A stretch of 64,000 bases of DNA from JAJFUV01 sp964384215 (GTDB taxonomy: Bacteria > Acidobacteriota > Terriglobia > Bryobacterales > Bryobacteraceae): contig CAYLLB010000005.1 of NCBI GenBank assembly GCA_964384215.1, positions 74,023 through 138,022 of the forward strand, written 5' to 3'. Below the pieces are notes generated by a model. It did not search any database. It was not told the DNA's origin and was given only the letters and a program-made list of their open reading frames with translations. Below are positions 53,656 through 62,221 of the stretch, one piece after another; position 1 is the first letter of the stretch, and each line of letters opens with the position of its first letter. The position numbers and the translations under genes were made by a program.

Positions 53656-53670
53656 TGGTCCTCTCCATGC
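53656..53670 (+). promoter_or_regulatory. Weak sigma-54-like promoter before the STAS gene
   Basis: TGGTCCTCTCCATGC keeps GG-N10-GC, TGG and TGC, but differs from consensus at three or four positions. A start near 53682 would leave a very short leader before ATG 53700. GC-rich DNA yields such matches by chance, so this is tentative. Confidence 0.3.
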
Positions 53671-53699
53671 TCTGTTACTAAGCGGAGAGTCGACAAACA

Positions 53700-54017
53700 A
53701 TGCTGAGAATATCCGTCGAAGATCGTGGCGCGGCGGTCCAGCTGAAGCTCGAAGGGCAGCTCAAGGGCGTCTGGGTCGCCGAGTTGGAGCATTGTTGGCG
53801 TTCTCAATCCGCCGATGTCCCCCGAAGGGACATTGTCGTTGATTTGACACGCACCGATTTCGTCGATCTCACTGGCAAGTACCTGCTGGCGCTTATGCAC
53901 CATCGCGGTGTGAAGTTTATCGCCCAATCGCCGCTCATGAAGGACCTGCTGGCCGAGATCGCCCTTACCGAAAAGGCATTGAACCAACAGTCCACGACCG
54001 GCGGCCAGAAGGAGTGA
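53700..54017 (+). CDS. STAS-domain protein lacking the phosphorylatable serine
   Basis: A 105-aa protein with the STAS fold of anti-sigma-factor antagonists: LEGQLKGVWVAELEHCW, DIVVDLTRTDFVDLTG and a closing alpha/beta unit. The usual D-S-x-G phospho-loop reads D56-L-T-G59, with Leu in place of Ser, so regulation by a SpoIIAB-type kinase at that position is not possible; Thr58 is one residue away. It lies downstream of the sigma-54 regulator, behind the inverted repeat, and 4 nt before the small CxxC gene, so the two are probably co-transcribed. Confidence 0.8.
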   Translation: MLRISVEDRGAAVQLKLEGQLKGVWVAELEHCWRSQSADVPRRDIVVDLTRTDFVDLTGKYLLALMHHRGVKFIAQSPLMKDLLAEIALTEKALNQQSTTGGQKE

Positions 54018-54021
54018 ATCC

Positions 54022-54246
54022 ATGAATTCGTTCTTGACAAACCTGCAGGAAACCTGGTGTAAGCTGATGCATCCAGCACCCCGGTGGCCGATAAACGGCT
54101 ACTACGAATGCCCGGCATGCCTGCGCAGGTATCCAGTCCCCTGGGCGAATCGCCCCATGCCCAACATTGCGCCAACAGCGAAGCCGCTACCCTCGAAGCC
54201 GATCTGTATTCGTCGTCCGGCCCTGGTCACCACAGAGGCGCGATAG
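54022..54246 (+). CDS. Small CxxC-containing protein of unknown function
   Basis: A 74-aa protein with HPAPRWPINGYYECPACLRRYPVPW. This central block, with a single CPAC knuckle followed by RYPVPW, looks like half of a zinc ribbon that could dimerise around a metal. The C-terminal 30 residues are Pro/Ala-rich and probably disordered. The ATG lies 4 nt after the STAS gene stop, with AAGGAG at the correct distance, so translation is plausible. It is convergent with the gene ending at 54273. I do not recognise the family. Confidence 0.6.
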   Translation: MNSFLTNLQETWCKLMHPAPRWPINGYYECPACLRRYPVPWANRPMPNIAPTAKPLPSKPICIRRPALVTTEAR

Positions 54247-54272
54247 ACACGGTGCGGTGGTTCGGGCTCGTC

Positions 54273-55760
54273 TCACTCCCCCAGGGTCAGCATCTGGCAT
54301 TGGCCGGGGATGGCGGGCACCGAGAGCTTTCTGCCGGCCACCTCGATGGTGACGGGTTCCTTGCCCCCCGCGAAGTCCGTACGGCGCACCAGGACGCGGC
54401 GGCCTAGCCGCAATCCGGACACCACCGTTCCCGGTCTCGAGGGCACACCAAACGTAATGGGGACCCCCTTCTCCAGAAACTCGCCGTAAGCCTGCGCGGC
54501 GGCCCACACTGGGTGGAGCAGTTGGATCTCCTTGGCGTTCTCCTTCTCCGTACACCACAGGAAGAAAGTGTCTGTGCCCCGCAGCAGCATGTGCCAGAGC
54601 AACTCCTGGTAAGTGCTCTCACTCATCTGCCTCGCCGGCTGCGCACCGGCCGGCGTCCCCCCCTCTCGCTCACTCAAACCGACGTCCACCGTGTGCCAGT
54701 GCACGAACGCGATGATGGGCACGTTCGCGGGCGTGTGCCGGCCCGCGTTCGAGGCCACCAGCAGGCCATTGTAGAACCAGCGGTAGTCGCCCGGCTCGAA
54801 GTCGTACCAGTTCCACGTCCATGACCACGGGTACACCACCGGCATGGCGAACGTGAAGCCGGTGTCCTCGAAGTCGTTGGCCCAGTGACGGTAAAGCGCG
54901 CGCTGATCGCGCAAGGCGGGCTGACCCGGGATGTACTTCTCGAAATAGTCGTACCAGTAGCGCCAGCCGTTATGGGGGTACATAGCGTAATTACCCACGA
55001 GGGCTCCGGGATGATACTCCAGCACGGGCTCGGCGTAAGCTTTCCGCTGCAGCAGACTGCGAAGACGACGCATTTCGTGCTGGTAGGCGAGGAAATCGTC
55101 CACCTGGGGCAGGTGCTTGCGGCATACCATACAGCGCTGGGAGGCGGCCTGCGCGTGGTTCCACTCGAGCGGTCCGTCAATCTCCCAATCCGTGAAAATG
55201 AAGCCGACCGGCAGGCCAGCTTTCGCGTAAGCGGCGGCGAATTGGCGCACGCGATCGCGTATAACCGGAATGCGGTGCTCCAGCCGGAACGGGCAGCCCA
55301 TCTTCGCGTTTCCGAACGTGTTGTCGAAGAACGGCTTGCCCTTGTCGTCAATGTGCGCCGTCTCCGGCGAGCCGTCGAAGAAGCTGGAAAGCAGCGAACT
55401 CGCATGGATATTGATCGGCACGCCGGCCTTCTTTTGCGCGCGCGCCACCGGCATCGCTTCGGCGAGGCAGGCCTCCAGCATACCTTGGTTCCAGTTCGAG
55501 ACCAGGCCCACGCCGCGCTCATCGAGCAGCCGAACCAACTTCAGTGCCCGCGCGTCGTCCAGCTTGCCCGTGCCAATAGCTGGCCACAGGTAGAGCGGCA
55601 GCCTGCCGCCCCGGCTATGCTTCAACGGCTGGGTTTGATCCAAAACCAGTTGAATGTTCTTCGGCCACTCGGATTTCGGCGCCTGTGCCCAGCTTGCCGC
55701 GGCCAGCGCCGCGCCGGCGACCAGTGCGCAACATGCCCTCCATCCACTCCACATCCTCAT
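54273..55760 (-). CDS. Exported protein of unknown function, possible TIM-barrel glycosidase
   Basis: A 495-aa protein with a signal peptide (MRMWSGWRACCALVAGAALA). The body is rich in Trp/Tyr/Asp with motifs that recall glycosidase barrels: PLYLWPAIGTG, RLLDERGVGLVSNWNQG, VGFIFTDWEIDGPLEW, ALVGNYAMYPHNGWRYWYDY and IIAFVHWHTVDVG. The paired acids in FTDWEID could be catalytic. It ends in a small beta domain (GRRVLVRRTDFAGGKEPVTI). No named family is recognised. The ATG overlaps the stop of the next upstream gene by 4 nt, so the pair is co-translated. The frame extends further upstream, but that stretch is a shadow of the neighbour. Confidence 0.75.
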   Translation of the reverse strand: MRMWSGWRACCALVAGAALAAASWAQAPKSEWPKNIQLVLDQTQPLKHSRGGRLPLYLWPAIGTGKLDDARALKLVRLLDERGVGLVSNWNQGMLEACLAEAMPVARAQKKAGVPINIHASSLLSSFFDGSPETAHIDDKGKPFFDNTFGNAKMGCPFRLEHRIPVIRDRVRQFAAAYAKAGLPVGFIFTDWEIDGPLEWNHAQAASQRCMVCRKHLPQVDDFLAYQHEMRRLRSLLQRKAYAEPVLEYHPGALVGNYAMYPHNGWRYWYDYFEKYIPGQPALRDQRALYRHWANDFEDTGFTFAMPVVYPWSWTWNWYDFEPGDYRWFYNGLLVASNAGRHTPANVPIIAFVHWHTVDVGLSEREGGTPAGAQPARQMSESTYQELLWHMLLRGTDTFFLWCTEKENAKEIQLLHPVWAAAQAYGEFLEKGVPITFGVPSRPGTVVSGLRLGRRVLVRRTDFAGGKEPVTIEVAGRKLSVPAIPGQCQMLTLGE

Positions 55761-57556
55761 TCGCCTGTCCTCTCGAAATAGGGTTCCAACTGCACGTAGT
55801 TGAACATCAGTTCCTGTCCCACAGGACCGCCTGGCGCAGCGGCTGAGGCCCAGTCCGAAATGATTAGCCGCGCCTCGGGCTGGGTCGCGCGAAACATCAG
55901 GCGGTGATGGTTGAACCATGCCGGCCCGTTCTTGAATGGGAGCTGCGCATGCGAATAGCTGCTGCTCACGGGAATCGAACGGTAGCTTCCCTGCTCTACC
56001 CTCTGCGCGCCCTCGACGTCGAGCGAAACCGCGTGCTGCTGCTTGACGGAGCGTCCGTTCTGGATGTCCTGGTAGTCCGCCGTGATCATCTCGACCGAGT
56101 AGAGCCTGCCGGGCACCAGGTTCCTCACTTTTTGCGAAACCTTGTTGGGGCGGCCGGCTTGGCGGCGCATCCACAGGTAGGCGTTGCCGCTCGGCTCGTC
56201 CGGTTCCATGCTGCGCTGCCAGTAGCGCCCCTGGGCGCACGCGTAGCGCTCCAGGTAGCCGGTCTTGAGGCTGTCCGGCGCGGCTGGTTCCGCCGTCCAT
56301 CCTTTCAGTTCGTCCAGGAAGTCCGGGTTGGCGATGTGGTCCAGCGCGTAGGTCCAGCCATAGCGCCTGCTCAGCAGATCCGTGGCGCCTTCGATGCAAT
56401 AGTGGCGGTAGAGTGCGCTTTCCCAGCGTAGGATTTCCTCGGTCGCGCCGCCCGAGTACCACCAGTGCACCCCGAACAAGCCGTCGAATTGCGGGTGCGT
56501 GGCAAGGTACTGCATCTGCATGTCCATCCAGACCTTGTAATTCACGTCGGGCTGCACGTTCAGCTCCGGACCACTCATGAAGATGCCCAGCACCATCACC
56601 AGGTGCCGCAGGAGATCCGGAAACGCTGCGCGCCACTTGACGATCTCGCCGCCCAGAATCCGGTCCATGTACTGCCGGCCCTGCTCCTCGGTGGGCATTT
56701 CATGGTGGTAGCGTTCCCAGGCCATGTAAAAGTTCGAACCGATGACTGTGCGCACCAGTTCGCGGCTTTCGGGCCGGCTGTGCATTCCAGGCCCACCGGT
56801 GTAAGCGTAAAAAGCCTTGCCGGAGCCTTTCATCTTTTCGCCCAGCATCTTCATGCCTTCGATCCAGGCCGGATACAGCGGATTCTGACGCCCGCTGAAC
56901 TCGTCCGCGATCAACCCCGCCAAGCGCGGGTCCTGGAAACCCACGTTATTGTGCCAGTACTCGAAAGCGCGCGGGCCGGTCAGGTCCTTGTCGTGAGGAA
57001 GGCTGCCGTAAGAGATGAACTTGCGGCCGCTGCTGGTCCACTCGTCGATTTCGGCATTGATGCTTGGCCCCGCGGCTCCAGCCACCGTGTTGACGCTCGA
57101 AAGGACATTCTTCTTCAGCCAGTCCCAACTGAACTTGCCCAACTCGGGGAAGCGCGGCTCTTGCGGATAGCGCACGAAGTGCGTCTCGGGCATCGCCCGT
57201 ATGATGAGCGGTCCGCACGTCTTCACACCCGTGGCGCGTACCTGGACTTCGTGCCTGCCTTCCGGCAGCAGGCGCATGGTTTCGACCGTGGGCCCCTGCC
57301 GCAGTGTGATCTCGAGCCACTTCCCGCCGTCATGAGTGAGCTCCACTCTTTCGCCCTCGCGCGCATCGGCCCGGAGCGAGACATACACCCAGCCCGAACG
57401 CGGGTTCTGGAAACGGTAGGAAACGCCCTGCGACGCGTGGACCGTTTCCACGCGCAGCAACTCCGTCACGAAGTTGTTCAGGCGCATGGGCGACTGCGCC
57501 CAGAGCCCCGCCGCAGAGGACGTGAGACTGATCGCGATGAATGCCCGCCTCTTCAT
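55757..57556 (-). CDS. Exported protein of unknown function, co-encoded with a putative glycosidase
   Basis: A 599-aa protein with a leader (MKRRAFIAISLTSSAAGLWA). A beta-rich N-domain (about 35-120) has YVSLRADAREGERVELTHDG, like a carbohydrate-binding sandwich. A central alpha/beta part (about 125-430) has IADEFSGRQNPLYPAWIEG, HSRPESRELVRTVIGSNFYM and FDGLFGVHWWYSGGATEEIL, again glycosidase-like. The C-terminus (about 445-599) is another beta-sandwich. No named family is recognised. It is the first gene of a two-gene operon (4-nt overlap). The shared size, leaders and aromatic-rich style suggest both act on one extracellular substrate. Confidence 0.74.
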   Translation of the reverse strand: MKRRAFIAISLTSSAAGLWAQSPMRLNNFVTELLRVETVHASQGVSYRFQNPRSGWVYVSLRADAREGERVELTHDGGKWLEITLRQGPTVETMRLLPEGRHEVQVRATGVKTCGPLIIRAMPETHFVRYPQEPRFPELGKFSWDWLKKNVLSSVNTVAGAAGPSINAEIDEWTSSGRKFISYGSLPHDKDLTGPRAFEYWHNNVGFQDPRLAGLIADEFSGRQNPLYPAWIEGMKMLGEKMKGSGKAFYAYTGGPGMHSRPESRELVRTVIGSNFYMAWERYHHEMPTEEQGRQYMDRILGGEIVKWRAAFPDLLRHLVMVLGIFMSGPELNVQPDVNYKVWMDMQMQYLATHPQFDGLFGVHWWYSGGATEEILRWESALYRHYCIEGATDLLSRRYGWTYALDHIANPDFLDELKGWTAEPAAPDSLKTGYLERYACAQGRYWQRSMEPDEPSGNAYLWMRRQAGRPNKVSQKVRNLVPGRLYSVEMITADYQDIQNGRSVKQQHAVSLDVEGAQRVEQGSYRSIPVSSSYSHAQLPFKNGPAWFNHHRLMFRATQPEARLIISDWASAAAPGGPVGQELMFNYVQLEPYFERTGE

Positions 57557-57676
57557 AGGTAGATTGTGACGCGGCAGCGGTGTCCGCCGCCAGCCCCTCT
57601 GGGATACGCCCTAAAGCCCCTCGAGATTGGCTACAATATACTGTGTGTCGAAGGTACACATTTCATTGGAGGTGCC

Positions 57677-59827
57677 ATGATTCGTAGCGCGATTGTCTTA
57701 CTATTGTCCTCATTTGCATCGCTGCTGGCCCAGGGCGACACTTGGGTCGGAACGCGCGTCAAGTACGCGCATCGTTGGGGTAATGTTGCCGTTGATGGCT
57801 CAAACATCCTCGGCGGATATCGCTCTGACGCGGTCACTGGTGTAGCTGTAGATGCCGGCGGCAACGTTTATGTAGCCGGCAGGACTTACTCGAAGGCTTT
57901 CCCGTCGAGCACAGTTGAGCCGCCCACGATGCCCCCTCCGCACGCGAGAGGTTTTGCCGGCAAGCTCAAGCCGGATGGCAGCGATTTCATCTGGCTCGCC
58001 AACTGGGACAAGTGCGGCGTCAATGCCATGACCGTGGACGCCTCCGGCAATGTGATCGTGGCCGGAGCCGCCTATGTCACCGGTGGCGACGCCTTCCTGG
58101 CCAAGTACGATGCCGCGGGTTCCCTCCTGTTCACACGCTCGTTGTCCGGGATCCCCACCGCCGTCGCGCTCGACGCCGGCGGCAACATTTTCGTGGCTGG
58201 CACTACCTATTCTTCGGAGTACCCGACCACACCGGGCGCCTTGCAGCCAACGCGCAAGAACGCTGCCGCCAACCTTGGCTCGGGATTTGTTACTAAGTTC
58301 GACCCCACTGCCACCACACTTTTGTATTCCACTTACCTGGGCGGATCGCAGTTGACGGAGATTCACGCCATGGCCGTGGACGCGGCAGGGTTCGCGTACC
58401 TGGCCGGAACCACCACATCGGCCGACTTCCCCACCACGGATGGGGCCTTGCAGCCGCGCATATCCGGTACCGCCGGCAGTGAAAACTCCGACGGTTTCGT
58501 GGCCAAGTTGGACGTGACAGGCGGACGCCTAGTCTTCTCGACGTTGCTGGGCGGTTCCGCGCCCGACTCGGTGAACGCCATCGCCGTCGATTCGAGCGGC
58601 GCGAGTTATGTCGCCGGAAGCACCAGGTCCGCCGACTTCCCGGTCACACCCGGCGCTTTCGCCACCACGCGTCCAGGAAACTCCTCCGCCTTCGTGAGTA
58701 AGTTGAGCGCCTCCGGATCCATTTTGAATTACTCCACTTACTACGGTGACTCAGCCATGGTCGCAGCCATCGCCGTAGCCCGGAACGGTTGGGCTTACGT
58801 CACCGGAGAGACCTCCGGCGAGTTGCCTGTGTGGGCGGCGATCCAGCCGTCCTATTACGGTGGCGCTTGTTACTACTACACCCCGTCCGGATCAACTCCC
58901 TATGGCGAGTACACCTGTCCGGAAGCTTTCCTGGCGGCCTTCAACGAGGACGGTTCCGGGGTGGCTGTTTCCACGTACTTGAGCGGGGCCGGCAAGAAGT
59001 CTGGCCTGGCCCTGGCCGTGGATACGCAATCCAACATCTACGTCGGCGGCCGGGGCGCAATCGTGCCGCCCACCACGAGTTTTCCTTCCACCGACGGCCA
59101 CGCGTTTCTGGTCAAGCTCGGCCCCGGCTCGCGGCCTCCGATGTTCACCCGGCAATCCATCACCAACGCCGCAGATTTCTCCACCGGCCTGCCGCTTCCT
59201 GGAGGCGCCGCCTCGATGTTCGTCGGCGATCTTGCCGGAACAAGCAACGTGACCGTCAAAGTCGACGGAGTGCTCGCGCCGCTCTATGCCGTCACGCCCG
59301 GACAGATCAACTTCCAGGTGCCATTCGACATCACGCCGCCGCTGTCCACTGTAGAGATCGCGCAAGGTGACGCGGTGGCATCGGTGCGGGGTCTGAAGAG
59401 TCTCCTCACCGCGCCCGCCATTTTCGCGTTTGACGAAGTCCACGGCGCCATACAGCACGGCCTGGACTACCGCCTGGTCACGGCTTCGGCGCCGGCCGAG
59501 CGCGGCGAGGTGATCACCATCTACTTGACCGGACTTGGCACGACCACACCCCCGGTGAAGAGCGGGGAAGCGGTCCCAGTCTCGACGCTGTCGCGGACGA
59601 CGCTCGCACCCACGGTGTGGATCGGAGGACAGACCGCCGAGGTGCTATTCTCAGGCCTCACGCCGGGAACGTTTGGCCTCTATCAGATCAACGCGCGCGT
59701 TCCGCAGTCTATAGCCACGGGAGATGTGGAGGTACAGGTCGGTTTACCCTCGATCGTGGACGAGACACTGTTTATGCGGCCGGCAGTCGCCCGCATCAGC
59801 CGCCCCGTCCTGATGCCGGTGCGCTAA
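57677..59827 (+). CDS. Secreted SBBP beta-propeller-repeat protein with Solibacter-type C-terminal domain
   Basis: A 716-aa exported protein. A signal peptide is followed by about seven SBBP repeats (residues 30-480), recognisable by AVDAGGNVYVAG, TVDASGNVIVAG, ALDAGGNIFVAGTTYSSEYP, AVDAAGFAYLAGTTTSADFP and AVDSSGASYVAGSTRSADFP. The final 220 residues match the TIGR03437-like domain found almost only in Solibacter-type genomes (ITNAADFSTGLPLPGG, YAVTPGQINFQVPFD, GEVITIYLTGLGTTTP, GLTPGTFGLYQINARVP). Likely cell-surface adhesion or binding. The start is fixed by GGAGG before ATG 57677. A TATACT box is at 57637-57642, without a clear -35. Confidence 0.92.
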   Translation: MIRSAIVLLLSSFASLLAQGDTWVGTRVKYAHRWGNVAVDGSNILGGYRSDAVTGVAVDAGGNVYVAGRTYSKAFPSSTVEPPTMPPPHARGFAGKLKPDGSDFIWLANWDKCGVNAMTVDASGNVIVAGAAYVTGGDAFLAKYDAAGSLLFTRSLSGIPTAVALDAGGNIFVAGTTYSSEYPTTPGALQPTRKNAAANLGSGFVTKFDPTATTLLYSTYLGGSQLTEIHAMAVDAAGFAYLAGTTTSADFPTTDGALQPRISGTAGSENSDGFVAKLDVTGGRLVFSTLLGGSAPDSVNAIAVDSSGASYVAGSTRSADFPVTPGAFATTRPGNSSAFVSKLSASGSILNYSTYYGDSAMVAAIAVARNGWAYVTGETSGELPVWAAIQPSYYGGACYYYTPSGSTPYGEYTCPEAFLAAFNEDGSGVAVSTYLSGAGKKSGLALAVDTQSNIYVGGRGAIVPPTTSFPSTDGHAFLVKLGPGSRPPMFTRQSITNAADFSTGLPLPGGAASMFVGDLAGTSNVTVKVDGVLAPLYAVTPGQINFQVPFDITPPLSTVEIAQGDAVASVRGLKSLLTAPAIFAFDEVHGAIQHGLDYRLVTASAPAERGEVITIYLTGLGTTTPPVKSGEAVPVSTLSRTTLAPTVWIGGQTAEVLFSGLTPGTFGLYQINARVPQSIATGDVEVQVGLPSIVDETLFMRPAVARISRPVLMPVR

Positions 59828-60174
59828 CGCGGCAGCGCGGCGCAGGCGGTTTCTACATCCGGGAAGAACTTGAACACAGTGTCCAGGCGGGTCACGTGGA
59901 AGCTGTCACGGACCGCGCCGGTGGCGGCTGCCATGTGCATAGCGCCTCCGGCCTGGAACACTTTATTCAGGCTGGCGATGAAGCGCCCGATGCCGGTCGA
60001 GTCGATGTGCGTGACGCCGGCAAGGTCGAAAACGAGCTTGCGGTGCCCTTGCGCGAGCAATTCCGCGACCAGCGTTTCGATCCGCGTACTCTCGTCTCCC
60101 AGCATGATGCGGCCGGCTACGGTGATGACGACGATCCCTCCGTCGATTTCGCGGTGCTGAATCTCAAGTGGCAT
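59824..60174 (-). CDS. STAS-domain anti-anti-sigma factor
   Basis: A 116-aa SpoIIAA-like protein. The conserved block LVFDLAGVTHIDSTGIG carries the D58-S59-T-G61 loop with the phosphorylatable Ser59 intact. It should bind an anti-sigma kinase (not in the window) and release a sigma factor when unphosphorylated. The start is placed at ATG 60174; a GTG at 60189 adds five residues. It overlaps the end of the convergent SBBP gene by 4 nt. It differs from the STAS protein at 53700, which has lost this serine. Confidence 0.88.
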   Translation of the reverse strand: MPLEIQHREIDGGIVVITVAGRIMLGDESTRIETLVAELLAQGHRKLVFDLAGVTHIDSTGIGRFIASLNKVFQAGGAMHMAAATGAVRDSFHVTRLDTVFKFFPDVETACAALPR

Positions 60175-60221
60175 GGGCTCGCGCTTCACGATTTAGAATA
60201 CTGCGAATCGGGCATATAGGT

Positions 60222-61226
60222 TCAATGTTTCCCGAAGATCGACTTCGCCACGGTGGCGTGAATGCCCTTCTTGCCGTCCACCACCTGCGTCACGCGAAGG
60301 TCCACCGCGGACCCGGCAAGCAGGTAGGCGTCGTCGCGCGTCAGGCCTTTCTCGGTGACCAGGAAATCCAGCATCTCGCGTAGGGCGATGCGGCCGGCTT
60401 CCTCCAGGTTCTCGTGGAAACCCATGGTGATGTAATGCGTAGGCGTTTCCGCTCGCGGCCAGCGCAGCGGCTTGCCTTTGTGCACAAAGAACTGGAACGT
60501 GCCGGTGAGCGCGGTCTCCAGCGCGGCGACGTTCACTTCGCCATCGGCCTGGGCCGCGTGAGCGTCCCCCACCGAAAACAGCGCGCCGCGGGTGTGAACC
60601 GGAAAGTAGACCGTAGTCCCGGCCACCAAGTCCTTGTTATCCATGTTGCCGCCGTGGATCCAGGGCGGCGCGGTGCTGATACGCCCCGAAACCGGCGGCG
60701 GCGCCACACCCATCACACCAAAGAACGGCTTCAGCGGCACTGTAATGCCGCCGGGGAAACTCGCCGTCATCGTGCGCCGGTCCAGCGGGTAGCTCTTCAC
60801 GCGCCAGTAGGGAAAATCGTCCGGCAGCATGCCGCATCCCGGGCACATGATGATGATGGCGTAATCGAAAGCCAGATCCACGGCCTTGATGCGCACTTCG
60901 AGCGTGTCGCCGGGTTCGGCCCCTTCTACATAAACCGGACCGGTGAGCACATGCGGCCCAGGGCCATCATTCTTCACCTCGCGGTGGATGACACGGTCGG
61001 CCTCGCGGATGGCCGCGTCCGGAATTCCGCCTTCCCGCATCATGGCCGGGCCGGCGATCATGGCCGATTCCAGCTTCACTGTATCGCCGGAACGAATGCG
61101 GACGACCGGCGCCACCTCGGCCGAAAAGTAACCTCGCACAACTGTCTTCGGCGCCGGCTTGATTACCTGAACCGGAGGCTGGGCGGCGGCCAGCGCCGCC
61201 GCCCACAGCAGTGCGAGCAATTTCAC
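60222..61226 (-). CDS. Exported acetamidase/formamidase family protein
   Basis: A 334-aa protein with a signal peptide (MKLLALLWAAALAAA) and the FmdA/AmdA family body. It has VRIRSGDTVKLES, PGPHVLTGPVYVEGAEPGDTL, the signature GGNMDNKDLVAGTTVYFPVH and LFSVGDAHAAQADGEV. Family members hydrolyse formamide or acetamide with Zn; the conserved GNMD and GDAHAAQGDGE-like segments are kept, so it may be active. Export is unusual for formamidases, but seen in related predicted proteins. Its start overlaps the gpmA stop by 4 nt, so it is the distal gene of the gpmA transcript. Confidence 0.88.
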   Translation of the reverse strand: MKLLALLWAAALAAAQPPVQVIKPAPKTVVRGYFSAEVAPVVRIRSGDTVKLESAMIAGPAMMREGGIPDAAIREADRVIHREVKNDGPGPHVLTGPVYVEGAEPGDTLEVRIKAVDLAFDYAIIIMCPGCGMLPDDFPYWRVKSYPLDRRTMTASFPGGITVPLKPFFGVMGVAPPPVSGRISTAPPWIHGGNMDNKDLVAGTTVYFPVHTRGALFSVGDAHAAQADGEVNVAALETALTGTFQFFVHKGKPLRWPRAETPTHYITMGFHENLEEAGRIALREMLDFLVTEKGLTRDDAYLLAGSAVDLRVTQVVDGKKGIHATVAKSIFGKH

Positions 61227-61972
61227 TGCTTCTTCTTTCCCTGGGCTGCGACGGCCGCCATGGCCGCCTTCACCTTCTCGGGATCGCCCAGATAGTAGTG
61301 CTTGATCGGCTTCAGGTCGTCGTCGAGTTCGTATACCAGCGGCAGCCCGGTGGGAATGTTCAACTCGACGATGTCTTTTTCGCTCATGTTATCCAGGTAC
61401 ATCACCAGCGCGCGCAGGCTGTTGCCGTGCGCGGCGATGATGACGCGCTGGCCGGAACGGATGGCTGGCGCGATGGTGTCGTGCCAGTAGGGCAGAAAGC
61501 GCGCCACTGTGTCCTTCAGACACTCGGTGAGCGGCAGTTCCTGCTCGGTCAGGTTCTGGTAGCGCGGATCGGAGCCGGGATAGCGCGGGTCCGTTTTTTC
61601 GAGCACGGGTGGTGGCGTGTCGTAACTGCGCCTCCAGATCTTCACCTGCGCTTCGCCGAACTTCTCGGCCGTCTCGCTTTTGTTCAGCCCTTGCAGCGCG
61701 CCGTAGTGACGTTCGTTGAGGCGCCAGTTATTATGCACCGGAATCCACATCAGGTCCAGTTCATCCAGCACCGTCCACAGCGTGCGGATGGCGCGCTTCA
61801 GGACCGACGTGTAAGCCACATCGAAGACGTAGCCTTCACGCTTGAGCACCTGGCCCGCCTCGTGAGCCTCGGCGAGCCCCTTCTCGGACAGATCGACGTC
61901 GGTCCATCCGGTGAAGCGGTTCTCCTTGTTCCAGGCGCTTTCGCCGTGACGCAGCAGAACTACTCTCTTCAT
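61223..61972 (-). CDS. gpmA: 2,3-bisphosphoglycerate-dependent phosphoglycerate mutase
   Basis: Glycolytic enzyme interconverting 3- and 2-phosphoglycerate. The 249-aa protein has the phosphohistidine motif LLRHGESAWNKENRFTGW (His9), LNERHYGALQGLNK with the catalytic Glu, and AAHGNSLRALV with the second His. Length and sequence are textbook dPGM. AGGAGGG lies 6-12 nt upstream of the ATG, inside the last codons of an enolase fragment whose stop overlaps the gpmA start (61969-61972). Followed by the formamidase-like gene (4-nt overlap). Confidence 0.96.
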   Translation of the reverse strand: MKRVVLLRHGESAWNKENRFTGWTDVDLSEKGLAEAHEAGQVLKREGYVFDVAYTSVLKRAIRTLWTVLDELDLMWIPVHNNWRLNERHYGALQGLNKSETAEKFGEAQVKIWRRSYDTPPPVLEKTDPRYPGSDPRYQNLTEQELPLTECLKDTVARFLPYWHDTIAPAIRSGQRVIIAAHGNSLRALVMYLDNMSEKDIVELNIPTGLPLVYELDDDLKPIKHYYLGDPEKVKAAMAAVAAQGKKKQ

Positions 61973-62085
61973 TGCTTGTAAGCCCTCCTACCCGTGAACC
62001 CGGAAAGCCAGACACCGGCTTCCGCCGTGGGGTTGCCGCGCGAGTCCAGGGTCTCGCGTCCAACCACACTTACGATTTCACTCAT
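61969..62085 (-). pseudogene. eno: 5' fragment of an enolase gene, coupled to gpmA
   Basis: A 38-codon frame starting MSEIVSVVGRETLDSRGNPT, the invariant N-terminus of enolase, runs on to AEAGVWLSGFTGRR and then stops in AYKQ-TGA. The rest of the roughly 430-codon gene is missing. The ATG keeps a perfect AAGGAG ribosome site. The TGA overlaps the gpmA ATG, so the fragment can be translated and may now serve as a coupled leader for gpmA. A true enolase must exist elsewhere in the genome. Confidence 0.8.
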
Positions 62086-62162
62086 GATTTCTCCTTGACA
62101 CTTGGGGAACTGCTCGGTGTTCTCCACCATTTTGGCACAGAGCTCGGAACGAGGTTTCGGCG

Positions 62163-62171
62163 TGCTAGGAT
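62163..62171 (+). promoter_or_regulatory. Extended -10 promoter of rpsU
   Basis: TGCTAGGAT (TG-N-TAGGAT) lies about 50 nt upstream of the rpsU start in the 136-nt divergent gap. There is no clear -35, as is usual for extended -10 promoters. Confidence 0.4.
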
Positions 62172-62221
62172 GAGAGATTGTAGGTCGCAATGATTCAGGC
62201 CGGAAAGGGGGTGACCCAAGT

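Noticed and set aside
55761..56636. N-terminal extension of the 54273 gene
   Set aside because: It is a shadow of the 599-aa gene in another frame; a signal peptide and a 4-nt overlap fix the start at 55760.
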